Of a stretch of DNA of 42,672 nt, positions 25,276 through 34,422 are shown one piece after another; positions within the stretch are counted from its first letter, which is position 1; every line of letters begins with the position of its first letter. The notes below the pieces were generated by a model. It saw only the letters and a program-made list of their open reading frames with translations, was not told the origin of the DNA and did no database searches. The translations under genes were made by a program, and so were the position numbers. Source of the stretch: Pirellulales bacterium (lineage in GTDB: Bacteria; Planctomycetota; Planctomycetia; Pirellulales; UBA1268); assembly GCA_016779265.1 (NCBI GenBank), contig JADHNY010000024.1:1-42672 (forward strand), written 5' to 3'.

Positions 25276-27717
25276 ATGACCGTGAACGTCACCGGAGCGG
25301 AGACGATGAAGTGCACGCAGAAATTCACACACATCCGAATGGCTGTCCACCTCGCGCTGCTGCTGGCCGGCATGGTTGCTGGACTGACCGCTCGTGAGGG
25401 CACGGCAGCCGACTGGCCCGACTGGCGTGGCCCCACGCTCGACCGGCATGCAGGCGATCAAGGCCTGGTGACCACCTTCGATCCTAAGAAGGGCACCAAC
25501 GTCCTGTGGACGAGTGAAGAGGTCTCAGGCATTTCGACGCCAATCATCGTCGATGGCCGACTCTACTCGCTGGTCCGCCATGCCCCGGGCACGAGTGCCG
25601 AGGCGGAAAAGGTCGTCTGCCTCGATGCCGTGACGGGTGAGAAACTCTGGGAGAACGTGTTCAACGTCTACCTCTCCGATGTGCCAGCTGAGCGTGTTGG
25701 CTGGAGTAGCGTAGCCGCCGATCCTGCAACCGGGTCGATCTTCGCCCAGGGTGTCTGCGGCGTGTTCACCTGCATGGATGCCAAGACAGGTGCGACCCGT
25801 TGGCAGCGGAGTCTTCACGAGGAGTTTGGGTTCCTCTCCACCTACGGTGGGCGCACCAACGTGCCAGTGGTCTTTGAAGATGTTGTGATCGCCAGCGCTG
25901 TGGTCATCGGCTGGGGCACAACTGCCAAACCGGCCCATCGCTTTTTGGGAATGGATGTCGCGACCGGGGAGGTCCGCTGGATGAGCGGTACCCGTGAACT
26001 GCCTGCCGACACCACCTACAGTACGCCCTCAATCGCCAACTTTGGTGGCGCTGCGGCCATCGTGTTTGGCTCCAGCGACGGCAGCATCTGGAACTTCCAG
26101 CCGCGGACAGGCAAGCCTGTCTGGGACTTCCGACTTTCGCCCCGCGGGGTGAATGTGTCGCCCCTCGTTGCGGACGGAGTGGTCTATGCCGCCCAGGCGG
26201 AAGAAAACCTCGACAACACCACGATGGGCTGCGCGACCGCCTTCTCGGTAGATGGTTCTGGTGACATCACATCGTCTGCCAAGCTCTGGCAGGTGAAGGA
26301 AGTGTTTGATGGCCGGGCCATGCCTGTCACTCTTGGCGACCGTGTCTACTTCGCTGACAACACCGCCAAACTGCATATCTTTGAAAAGGCGACCGGCAAG
26401 CCAGTCGGACGTCCACAGCGTCTGCTGGGCACGATTGTGCGAGCCAGTCCACTGGTCGCCGACGGCCGGCTGTTTGTCTGCACCACCAGCGGCTGGCATG
26501 TGCTCGAGCCGACCGAGACTGGCCTGAAGTTTGTCGACCGCAAGCGACTCGACGCTGAAGACGAGGTGACCGCCTCACCCATCGCCTGGGAAGGCCGGCT
26601 CTATCTCACCACTGGTGAACGGCTCTACTGTTTGGGGGACAATCCGCCCGCACCCGCAAAGGCTGCAACGACCAGCCGTGCGGTGGAAGTCGCCGAAGAG
26701 ACCAAGGGCCCTGCCGGCGAGCCCGCCTGGGTGCAGGTGGTTCCCGCTGAAACGCAGGTCGCTGCGGGAGAGTCTGTCTCCTACCGTGTCCGGCTCTATG
26801 ACGAGCATGGCCGGTTTGTAAAAGAGTCGCCGGCGACCTTCTCGTGCGAGATCAACGGCAAGCCTGCGGCCGACGCCATGACCGACGCCGGTGTCTACAC
26901 CGCCCCAACAGACATCCATGCCGGTGCGGTGATCACCGCGACGGTAGGGGGTCTCACTGGAACAGCCCGAGTCCGGTCGATGCCACCACTTCCATGGGCC
27001 TTCGACTTTGAGAACATCCCACTCAACCCAGACCCCAAGAGCGGCCTCAACAAGGGTGAGCCACCACTGCCCTGGGTTGGCATGCGATACCGCCATGTGG
27101 TTCGCGAGGTGGACGGTTCGAAGTGCATGGTCAAGATCACCACGATTCCCAAGGGCACCCGTAGCCAGGGCTGGATCGGTCCAATCGAGCTGTCGGACTA
27201 CGCCATGTCTGCCGACTTCCGTGCTGAGGAATCAGGTCTGAATGCTGCGAAGCCTGCGGCCGCTGCAGACAGCGATGACCCAGATGAAGCCTTGCCTCCC
27301 CCGGCTCCCGCCTCGGGCACGACGGCCGACCTTTCGATCTCTCGACTGCCAGACATGGGGCTGATCGCACAGCGGTACACCCTCGACCTGATGGGTGCCA
27401 GCCAGCAGCTGCAGCTTCGCACCTGGCCTCCCCAGGTAGCCACCCACTTCTCAGTCACAGTGCCCTACCCTTGGAAGGCCGGCCGCTGGTACAGCATGCG
27501 GCTTGAGGCCACTCACGACGGCGTCGATGCAGTCGTGCGTGGCAAGGTCTGGCCTCGTGGTGAACCAGAGCCAACAGAGTGGACAATCTCCGGGGTCCAT
27601 GAAGCCGGCAATCTGCAGGGAAGCCCTGGCTTCTTCGGCAATGCCAAGGTTTCGGAGATCGCTATCGACAACGTGCGTGTGGAACCTCTTGATGCCGAAG
27701 GGAGTGGATCGCGATGA
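25276..27717 (+). CDS. Exported PQQ-like beta-propeller protein with Ig-like and jelly-roll C-terminal domains
   Basis: The 813-residue product starts at ATG 25276 after GAGGA; a signal peptide ends near residue 45 (..LTAREGTAA-DWPDWRG). Residues about 46-455 are repeated PQQ-type blades: DWPDWRGPTLDR, LDAVTGEKLWENV, MDAKTGATRWQRS, MDVATGEVRWMSG, FQPRTGKPVWDF, EKATGKPVG. Such WD-like propellers need not bind PQQ. Residues about 485-570 resemble a bacterial Ig-like domain (VVPAETQVAAGESVSYRVRL, DAGVYTAP). The last 230 residues look like a concanavalin-type sandwich (WKAGRWYSMRLEATHDG, FFGNAKVSEIAIDNVRVEP), interrupted by an Asp/Pro linker. It overlaps the next propeller gene by 4 bp (ATGA). 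A role in extracytoplasmic carbohydrate handling is plausible. Confidence 0.88.
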   Translation: MTVNVTGAETMKCTQKFTHIRMAVHLALLLAGMVAGLTAREGTAADWPDWRGPTLDRHAGDQGLVTTFDPKKGTNVLWTSEEVSGISTPIIVDGRLYSLVRHAPGTSAEAEKVVCLDAVTGEKLWENVFNVYLSDVPAERVGWSSVAADPATGSIFAQGVCGVFTCMDAKTGATRWQRSLHEEFGFLSTYGGRTNVPVVFEDVVIASAVVIGWGTTAKPAHRFLGMDVATGEVRWMSGTRELPADTTYSTPSIANFGGAAAIVFGSSDGSIWNFQPRTGKPVWDFRLSPRGVNVSPLVADGVVYAAQAEENLDNTTMGCATAFSVDGSGDITSSAKLWQVKEVFDGRAMPVTLGDRVYFADNTAKLHIFEKATGKPVGRPQRLLGTIVRASPLVADGRLFVCTTSGWHVLEPTETGLKFVDRKRLDAEDEVTASPIAWEGRLYLTTGERLYCLGDNPPAPAKAATTSRAVEVAEETKGPAGEPAWVQVVPAETQVAAGESVSYRVRLYDEHGRFVKESPATFSCEINGKPAADAMTDAGVYTAPTDIHAGAVITATVGGLTGTARVRSMPPLPWAFDFENIPLNPDPKSGLNKGEPPLPWVGMRYRHVVREVDGSKCMVKITTIPKGTRSQGWIGPIELSDYAMSADFRAEESGLNAAKPAAAADSDDPDEALPPPAPASGTTADLSISRLPDMGLIAQRYTLDLMGASQQLQLRTWPPQVATHFSVTVPYPWKAGRWYSMRLEATHDGVDAVVRGKVWPRGEPEPTEWTISGVHEAGNLQGSPGFFGNAKVSEIAIDNVRVEPLDAEGSGSR

Positions 27718-29420
27718 GCGTGACTCGTGTTGCTGGAAGAATCCTGAAAACTGGCCCACAACGAATCGCAGGGGCGATCTGCCTGGCCCTGCTGATGACA
27801 GCAGTCGGTATGGCAGCCAAGCCAGACACCGAGCTGACAACTGAGTGGAACCAGTGGGGCGGTTCGCCCGCACGGAATAACACTCCGGTTGCCCGCAACC
27901 TGGCGGTTGAATGGGAGCCGGGCGACTTTGATTACGACACCGGTGAATGGCAGCCCGAAACGAGCAGCAATGTGCTCTGGGTCGCCCCCGTTGGCAGCCA
28001 GACCTATGGCAATCCAGTACTCGCCGGCGGGCAGATCTACGTCGGCACCAACAATGGGAATGGATATATCGAGCGATATCCCGCCACTGTCGACCTCGGC
28101 TGCCTGCTCGCCTTCTCTCAGGAAGACGGTTCCTTCCTCTGGCAGGACTCCAGCGAGAAACTGCCCACGGGGCGTGTGCACGACTGGCCGCTGCAGGGGA
28201 TCTGCTGCTCGCCTCTCGTTGAGGGCGATCGACTGTGGTACGTCAGCAGCCGCGGTGAGGTGAAGTGTCTCGACACCGCCGGCTTCCGCGACGGCGAAAA
28301 TGATGGCCCCTACACCGATGAAGCTGTGGTCGACGAACGAGAAGCGGACGTCGTGTGGGTGCTCAACATGATGAAGGACCTCGGCGTCTCTCAGCACAAC
28401 ATGTGCTCCTGCAGCGTGACAGCGGCTGGCGACTACCTGTTTGTGAACACCAGCAACGGCGTCGATGAGGGGCATATCAACCTACCGAGCCCAACAGCTC
28501 CGAGTTTTCTCTGCATCGACAAGCGAGATGGCCGGCTGCTCTGGGCAGACGCGACCCCTGGCACCAACGTCCTGCATGGCCAGTGGTCGAGCCCTTCCTA
28601 CGCAGAGATCGACGGTGTGCCGCAGGTCATCTTTGGTGGTGGTGACGGCTGGGTGTATGGCTTTGATGCACGCGGTGAAAACGGCAAGAGCAAACTGCTC
28701 TGGGAGTTTGACTGCAATCCGAAGGATTCCAAGTATTCCCTCGGTGGCCGTGCCGACCGCAACCACATCATCGGCACGCCAGTTGTCTACGAAGGGCTCG
28801 TCTACATCGGTGTCGGCGAAGACCCAGAGCACGGCGAAGGCGTTGGCCATCTCTGGTGCATCGATCCCACCAAGCGTGGCGATGTGAGCGCTGAACTTGC
28901 TGTGAGTCTCTCGGCTCCAGACACGCCGCTTCCACGTCGCCGCATGCAGGCGGTGATCAAGGAAGATGGGGAAGTCGCACGACCAAACCCGGCATCCGCC
29001 GCTGTCTGGCACTACCCGGGCTTTGACGCTGACGGGGATGGTGACCTCTCCTTTGAAGAGACGATGCACCGCACCTGCGGAACGGTGGCGATCCAGGATG
29101 GCCTGCTGTTTGTGGCCGACTTCAGTGGTCTGTTCCACTGTCTCGATGTCAAGACGGGCAAGCCGCTTTGGACGTTCGACATGCTCGCCGCAAGCTGGGG
29201 ATCTCCGCTGATTGCGGATGGCAAGGTCTACATCGGTGATGAAGATGGCGACATCGCGATCTTTGATGTGGCTCCAGAAATGAACCTCATTGCTGAGGTC
29301 AACATGGGCAACAGTGTTTACTCCACACCAATCGCAGTGGGTGACACTCTCTACATTTGCAACAAGAGCCACCTCTTCGCGATCCGTGAAGGTGCTGAAC
29401 CGATCAGCGGAAGCAAGTAA
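27714..29420 (+). CDS. Exported PQQ-like beta-propeller protein with an EF-hand loop
   Basis: The 568-residue protein overlaps the previous gene by 4 bp and is probably co-translated with it. A signal peptide ends near residue 35 (AICLALLMTAVGMAA-KPD). Propeller blades run through the protein (WNQWGGSPARNNT, NVLWVAPVGSQTYGNPVLAGG, FLCIDKRDGRLLWADA, GWVYGFDARGENGKSKLLWEF, LDVKTGKPLWTFD, YIGDEDGDIAIFDVAPE). Residues 438-449 (DADGDGDLSFEE) match the canonical 12-residue EF-hand calcium loop, with D at 1, 3 and 5, G at 6 and E at 12. A CC pair (ICCSPLV) and MCSCS could form disulfides. The ligand is unknown. Confidence 0.88.
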   Translation: MSVTRVAGRILKTGPQRIAGAICLALLMTAVGMAAKPDTELTTEWNQWGGSPARNNTPVARNLAVEWEPGDFDYDTGEWQPETSSNVLWVAPVGSQTYGNPVLAGGQIYVGTNNGNGYIERYPATVDLGCLLAFSQEDGSFLWQDSSEKLPTGRVHDWPLQGICCSPLVEGDRLWYVSSRGEVKCLDTAGFRDGENDGPYTDEAVVDEREADVVWVLNMMKDLGVSQHNMCSCSVTAAGDYLFVNTSNGVDEGHINLPSPTAPSFLCIDKRDGRLLWADATPGTNVLHGQWSSPSYAEIDGVPQVIFGGGDGWVYGFDARGENGKSKLLWEFDCNPKDSKYSLGGRADRNHIIGTPVVYEGLVYIGVGEDPEHGEGVGHLWCIDPTKRGDVSAELAVSLSAPDTPLPRRRMQAVIKEDGEVARPNPASAAVWHYPGFDADGDGDLSFEETMHRTCGTVAIQDGLLFVADFSGLFHCLDVKTGKPLWTFDMLAASWGSPLIADGKVYIGDEDGDIAIFDVAPEMNLIAEVNMGNSVYSTPIAVGDTLYICNKSHLFAIREGAEPISGSK

Positions 29421-29437
29421 GGCGGGCTCAGCCTTCG

Positions 29438-29460
29438 GGCCGCCTCACCGGGAGGCGGCC
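29438..29460 (+). other. GC-rich hairpin between propeller and SGNH genes
   Basis: A perfect 9-bp stem (GGCCGCCTC/GAGGCGGCC) with a 5-nt loop lies in the 69-bp gap. No T-run follows, so it is not a typical terminator. It may slow ribosomes or protect the upstream mRNA end. Confidence 0.5.
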
Positions 29461-29489
29461 TGCCATCGGGTCTGTGAAGGGGGAAAGCG

Positions 29490-31217
29490 ATGCACGCTGT
29501 CGCCGTGAAGGTTTTCTGCGCCTGCACCTGCGTGGTGGCGGCCTGTGTGGGTGTTTCTGAAGCGATGCCGCGGGCAGCTGCCGCTGAGTCGGCAGTGACT
29601 GCAGAAGCGACGCCTCCTGCAGACTCCCCCGCTGGCGAGGCTGTTCGCCAGGCACGGCGGGTGCTTGTGCTCGGCGACAGTATCACCTACTCCGGTGGCT
29701 GGGTGGCCAACGTGTCTGCCTGGATGGAAGAGCAAGGACTGACCGCCTCGCTGGTCAACGCAGGCCTCTCGAGCGAAACCGTCTCGGGACTTTCGGAGGA
29801 AGGACACGCCAATGGGGCCTTCCCTCGCCCCGACCTGCACGAACGGCTCGATCGGGTGTTGCGGCTTGTTCGGCCCGACCTCGTGCTCGCCTGCTACGGA
29901 ATGAACTGCGGCATCTATCTGCCGCTCGATGAAGAGCGGTTCGCCGCCTACCGCCAGGGCATCGAATCACTCCACGACAAGTGTGAAGCCGCTGGCGCCA
30001 CGATCATCCACCTCACGCCACCGATCTACGACGGTCGCCCTGACCGCAAGCATCCAGCCGGTGACGTCGACTACGAGTCGGTGCTCGCCGCCTACTCCGA
30101 GTGGCTCGTGAGCAAGCAGGCTGACGGCTGGCTGGTGATCGATATCCACACGCCGATGGCGAAGGCCCTCGCAGAACATCGCAGTAGCGATCCGGCCTTT
30201 ACGTTTCAGCCAGACGCGGTGCATCCCAACGAGGAAGGCCAGCGGCTGATCGCCGAAGCGGTGCTCGCTGGTCTGGGAGCTCCCGCAGACTCCTATAGCA
30301 AAGATGCCCTCGCTCCATTCCTGCCGGAGGCAACCGAACGCATGCGGCTGCTCCGCGACGCGTCGCTCTTCGCTGCTGGGCACCTGCGGCCAGGAGTGGC
30401 CGAAGGCCTGCCTCTGGCAGAGGCACAGGCCAAGGCTGCCGCACTGACACAGTCCCTCCGAAGTCGTCGGCAGCAACTGCGAGGCACGAAGCATCCAGGT
30501 GGTGAGTGGCGGATCGCACTCACCTGGCCGCAGCCTCCCGTTGTGACACCAGGCCCTGCTCCGGCAGAGCCGGCAGCCGTGCCCACTGACGCCATCGTGC
30601 TCTTCGGGGGTGACAACCTTGAGGCCTGGGAGGGTGCCGATCGGTGGCGCGTCGCTGAGGGAGTGGCCACGGTGGGTGGCGGCGGCATCCGGACGAAACA
30701 GGGGTTTGGTGACTGTCAGCTGCACGTCGAGTTTCGCACGCCTTCCCCTGCAAAGGGCTCTGGACAGGGCCGTGGCAACTCGGGCATCTTCCTAATGGGC
30801 CTCTACGAAATCCAGGTGCTCGACTCATTTGAAGACGGAACCGACGGGCCACTGACCTATCCCGACGGCCAGTGTGGTGCTCTCTACAAGCAGCAGCCGC
30901 CAATGGTGAATGCCTGCCGGCCACCAGGAGAGTGGCAAAGCTACGACATCCTGTTCACCCGCCCACGGTTTGCTGAGGACGGGTCGCTGGAACGGGCTGG
31001 CCGCGTGAGCGTGCTGCACAACGGGATCACCATTCATGCCGACACAGAGATCCTCGGGCCGACCGCCTGGCACAGGCCTCCGCAGGCAACGCCACACGCC
31101 GATGCCCTACCGATCATGATCCAGGATCATGGCAACCCAGTGCAGTTCCGCTCGATCTGGATTCGCCCCCTCGAACCTCTTCGTCCGACCGAGACGCCAC
31201 GGCCCTCATTCGACTGA
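29490..31217 (+). CDS. Exported SGNH hydrolase fused to a DUF1080 (3-keto-disaccharide hydrolase-like) domain
   Basis: The 575-residue product starts at ATG 29490, with GGGGGA 6 bp upstream, and has a signal peptide (cleavage near residue 25-33). The SGNH esterase domain shows block I VLVLGDSITYSGG (nucleophile S64), a GMNCG block III and DAVHPNEEG carrying the catalytic Asp-x-x-His. A helical linker (about 275-350) leads to a DUF1080 domain: VLFGGDNLEAWEG, GFGDCQLHVEFRTP, RGNSGIFLMGLYEIQVLDSF and the final PVQFRSIWIRPL. The pair suggests deacylation and cleavage or binding of an extracellular polysaccharide. It is the last gene of the export-oriented block. Confidence 0.9.
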   Translation: MHAVAVKVFCACTCVVAACVGVSEAMPRAAAAESAVTAEATPPADSPAGEAVRQARRVLVLGDSITYSGGWVANVSAWMEEQGLTASLVNAGLSSETVSGLSEEGHANGAFPRPDLHERLDRVLRLVRPDLVLACYGMNCGIYLPLDEERFAAYRQGIESLHDKCEAAGATIIHLTPPIYDGRPDRKHPAGDVDYESVLAAYSEWLVSKQADGWLVIDIHTPMAKALAEHRSSDPAFTFQPDAVHPNEEGQRLIAEAVLAGLGAPADSYSKDALAPFLPEATERMRLLRDASLFAAGHLRPGVAEGLPLAEAQAKAAALTQSLRSRRQQLRGTKHPGGEWRIALTWPQPPVVTPGPAPAEPAAVPTDAIVLFGGDNLEAWEGADRWRVAEGVATVGGGGIRTKQGFGDCQLHVEFRTPSPAKGSGQGRGNSGIFLMGLYEIQVLDSFEDGTDGPLTYPDGQCGALYKQQPPMVNACRPPGEWQSYDILFTRPRFAEDGSLERAGRVSVLHNGITIHADTEILGPTAWHRPPQATPHADALPIMIQDHGNPVQFRSIWIRPLEPLRPTETPRPSFD

Positions 31218-31258
31218 GGATGCCGTGGCCTGTGCGTCACGAGCCGCGTCTGCTCGCC

Positions 31259-33262
31259 TTAGGGCTGAGAAACCAGTGTCACCTCGGTGGCGTCTGATTC
31301 ACTGTCTGCTGGAATCTCTTCAGGACTCTTGGCTCTCCAGCCAGCTGAGATCCAGCCATCTTTGCGAACAAGCAGTTCGGCGATTGGCAGCGGGCCGGCG
31401 GCCTCCAGCTGCCCAGGCAACTCGAGCGGCTCGATCTCAATCTGCTCTTTGAAGATATTGCTAAACCGTCGGGTCAGGATTCGTCGCAACGAGGTCTCCT
31501 GCACCGAGAGCCGATCTCCACTGCCAGGCTCAAAGCCAGGGGGATAGATCTGAACCTCCCCGTCGCGAATAAGGCAAAGACGCTCGGGGTCGCCATCCAC
31601 CTGCCCCACGCGATAGGCGGCCCAGATGTCCATCCCGGGGAAAGAGCGATCTCCCGAGGTAAAGGCATCTCCCCGAATCGTCACCTGGAGCCAGTTGTCA
31701 TCAACATCAACCTCGATCGGACGGCGACGAGCAAAGGTGATCGACCAGGGCTGCTGGTCTGGGTCACTGCCAAACGCCTCTGGCATCGCGGCCTGCTGTG
31801 ACTCGGCAAGCTTTTCAATGTCTTCTTGCGTGAGCGTTCGGCCGGAGAGGGTGATCTCCGCTACGTTGTTGATCGCAGTGTCATGCACACGAGCGGCGAT
31901 GACAGCGTCTGCAGTCGGCTCGGGAGCGGGCGTGGCCGCCGATATCTGGTCTGCAATCGCTTTTCGGGCCCGCACGGACAGTCGTGAGTCCGATGTCGAC
32001 AGTGCCAGCAGGTCTGGATACCAGTCCCGCTCCAGCAACGGCTGGCGGAACCGACGGTGGTAATCACTGCGAGCCTGAGCGATCGGCTCTGCTGTTTCCT
32101 CATCAAACTGCCGACGCAGCTTTGCGCGGGCCTTGCCGGACGCCTCTGCATCCGCTTGAGGACGGATCTTTGCCGACTTCCGGCTGGCAATCTTCCGCAC
32201 CATTTTCTGACCAAAACGCTTCGAGACAGCAATCCCCGCAGGCTGTGACCTCGCCTTCGCCGAGACCTGAGTTGGGCCGACGGTGACGTCTTCATCATCG
32301 ACCTCAATCCGCTTGCTCGCGTCGAGACGGGTCTCTCCGGTGCTGTAAACAGTGACAGGACCGCGACCACCATGGGTCTTGGAATGATTCACTGCACCGA
32401 ACACCAGCTCAAAGGCAGCCGCCGTCGTCGAAGGCACCAGATCGAGCCGCACTTGGCCGACCGTGCGACCGGTCCCACGGACCCGCGTGCCAACGATCAC
32501 CTCGTTGACCGGCTCTTCCTTATCGATCTCACGATTGACAGCCGTCGCCAACAGCGACTCTTCGATGTCCACGAGAAGATTGGGATGGCCGGTCACCTCG
32601 CGAACCCGCTGCACCAGCTCGAGGGCCTGTCCGGTCGCCTCCAGTTCGTTGAGCACCACACCAACCGGCTCCAGCGAGCCGCTTGTGCCATCGGCATCTG
32701 CCGTTTCCAGGGCGACCGCGAGACGTTCCAGGATCTGGGCATTTCGCTCAGCGGCATCAGCGGCTGTCGCAGCCTCCGCTGCCCGGCGGTAGCGGTCGAG
32801 GGCTCGCCGCACCCCTGCAAACTGCGGCATCCCCAGACCATTAGCGCCGGTCTCAAATCGCATCTGCAGCCGATCGATCAGGCCCGCATCAACCCCTGAT
32901 TCACTGGCCGCCGACTCGTCTGTCGCCACCTCATTGAGGGTCTGCCAGTCGAGATACTTTCGCCAGCCAGGCCCACTCTCGCTGCGATCGAGCAGCCGCT
33001 TCAGTGGCCCCATGGCGTTCCGCAGTTCACTGGCTGCACGCCGAAGCACGCCGGCGTCGATCGCTTGAAAGGAATCCTTCGCAGCTCGTGCCTCTGCGGC
33101 GAGATCGGTCAGTTCTGAGGCCCGGGCGACGTGCGCACCGAAAAAGCCCGCCGCTGCAGCCACCATCGCCACAGCGGCCACCACGCTGCACCAGAGCCGT
33201 GCGGCAGTGCGTTTCGTGAGCATGCTCTCAGGCGGTGAGACATTGTTCTTCGGGCTGTTCAT
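31259..33262 (-). CDS. Large exported hypothetical protein
   Basis: The 667-residue protein starts at ATG 33262 after GAGGAGA. It has an N-terminal hydrophobic segment (about 23-48) ending FFGAHVARASEL, a signal peptide or anchor. Residues about 50-210 are helical and Ala/Glu-rich, with coiled-coil character (LRRAASELRNAMGPLKRLLDRSE). A beta-rich middle follows (EVIVGTRVRGTGRTVGQVRLDLVPS), then a basic patch (about 340-380) and a C-terminal part with NNVAEITLSGRTLTQEDIEKL and a closing ELLVRKDGWISAGWR. I recognise no catalytic motif. It is convergent with the SGNH gene. Probably an envelope protein; function unknown. Confidence 0.75.
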   Translation of the reverse strand: MNSPKNNVSPPESMLTKRTAARLWCSVVAAVAMVAAAAGFFGAHVARASELTDLAAEARAAKDSFQAIDAGVLRRAASELRNAMGPLKRLLDRSESGPGWRKYLDWQTLNEVATDESAASESGVDAGLIDRLQMRFETGANGLGMPQFAGVRRALDRYRRAAEAATAADAAERNAQILERLAVALETADADGTSGSLEPVGVVLNELEATGQALELVQRVREVTGHPNLLVDIEESLLATAVNREIDKEEPVNEVIVGTRVRGTGRTVGQVRLDLVPSTTAAAFELVFGAVNHSKTHGGRGPVTVYSTGETRLDASKRIEVDDEDVTVGPTQVSAKARSQPAGIAVSKRFGQKMVRKIASRKSAKIRPQADAEASGKARAKLRRQFDEETAEPIAQARSDYHRRFRQPLLERDWYPDLLALSTSDSRLSVRARKAIADQISAATPAPEPTADAVIAARVHDTAINNVAEITLSGRTLTQEDIEKLAESQQAAMPEAFGSDPDQQPWSITFARRRPIEVDVDDNWLQVTIRGDAFTSGDRSFPGMDIWAAYRVGQVDGDPERLCLIRDGEVQIYPPGFEPGSGDRLSVQETSLRRILTRRFSNIFKEQIEIEPLELPGQLEAAGPLPIAELLVRKDGWISAGWRAKSPEEIPADSESDATEVTLVSQP

Positions 33263-33477
33263 CGCACGCTCTCCTCACGGATGGCCGGGGCATCTGCGGG
33301 TCTGATCCGTCAGCCGCAGCGACCGGCACTCTACCGAAACCACCAGGTTTTCGCGACCGACATGACCGGTAGAAGCCGCCAAATCGCTGCGGCTTGCCAA
33401 CGCCTCCTCCCGGCCTTCCAATCCCGGTCTGACGACTCGGCCACGAAAGGCCCCCCTCACGAAAGGAATCGAACGAG

Positions 33478-34422
33478 ATGCAGCCCCGCAAGGTCGGTGT
33501 GACACGCAGGAGCCTGTGGCTCTGGACCGCTCTGGCCCTGGTTGCCACGACGAGCGTGCATGGCGACGACACGCAGCCGGCCGATGCCCAGCACCCCGCC
33601 GATGCCCAGCACACCGTTCCCTGCATTCACGACTATGCCGCGGCGACCGCCGCTGCCCAGGAGGCTGGTGCAATGCTGCTGGTCTCGGTCGAGCCCACGG
33701 TCAGCGACGACGATCTCGTCGGCAACTACCTCGCCGAACCTGACCTGCAGGCTCGCTTTCGAGCGAGTGAGACCCCCTGGATCTTCTGCCGGCTCCCGCT
33801 TGAAGGCACAACCGCTATCGACGGCGAACAGATGCGTCTGGTCGACCACCCATCCCTGGTCGAACTGCGGCGTGGTCCTGGTCTGTTCACCGTTGATTAC
33901 GCCCACGGCAAAGGCGAAGAGGACAGTTCTACGTACGGTCGGATCGTTTCGATCCTGCCACGCACACCAGGCAAGTACTACCGCTTTGCCACGTCTCACA
34001 TCGATGAGCTCACCGACATGCCTGCCGGCACGCTGACACAGCGATCGATGATCCTCGCGGTGCGGATTCATCCAGAGCGTCCGCAGAGCACCGACGGTGA
34101 AGCCGATGCGGTCCTCGCATCGGAAGCAGCGACCCATTCACAGCACCAGGCCGACATCGGGAACCAGGGCCACCACAACTGGTCATCACGTTCCAAGCGA
34201 ATCCTCTCCCGGGTCTCCCACCCGGTGAGTTCTCCGGTGGAGGTGGTCGCTGAGAGCTGGGAAAACCAAGACCTGCTCGACTCCTGCGTCGACTGCGTGA
34301 AAAGCTGGCGGCAGTCGTCCGGTCACTGGAACGCGGTCCGCAGCCGGCACACGCTCTTCGGGTTCGACATCCGCCGTGGCCGCAACGGAATCTGGTACGC
34401 GACCGGCATCTTTGCCCGCTAA
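33478..34422 (+). CDS. Exported protein with thioredoxin-like N-terminus and degenerate CAP domain
   Basis: The 314-residue protein has a signal peptide (about 10-29, ending TTSVHG-DD) and a short in-frame ADAQHP duplication at 36-44. Residues about 50-175 resemble a thioredoxin-like fold without a CxxC (AGAMLLVSVEPTVSDD, then MRLVDHPSLVELRRGPGLFTVDYAH). The C-terminal part matches the CAP/SCP pattern, with H232-H233 (HHNWSSRSKR), E259 (VVAESWENQDLL) and H283 (SSGHWNAV), closing WYATGIFAR. A CVDC pair is at about 272-275. CAP domains bind peptides, sterols or metal; the role here is unknown. Its TAA overlaps the stop of the convergent P-II gene. Confidence 0.75.
   Translation: MQPRKVGVTRRSLWLWTALALVATTSVHGDDTQPADAQHPADAQHTVPCIHDYAAATAAAQEAGAMLLVSVEPTVSDDDLVGNYLAEPDLQARFRASETPWIFCRLPLEGTTAIDGEQMRLVDHPSLVELRRGPGLFTVDYAHGKGEEDSSTYGRIVSILPRTPGKYYRFATSHIDELTDMPAGTLTQRSMILAVRIHPERPQSTDGEADAVLASEAATHSQHQADIGNQGHHNWSSRSKRILSRVSHPVSSPVEVVAESWENQDLLDSCVDCVKSWRQSSGHWNAVRSRHTLFGFDIRRGRNGIWYATGIFAR

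Noticed and set aside
29438-29460. Intrinsic terminator after the second propeller gene
   Set aside because: The stem is good but no T-run follows, so it is listed only as a hairpin.
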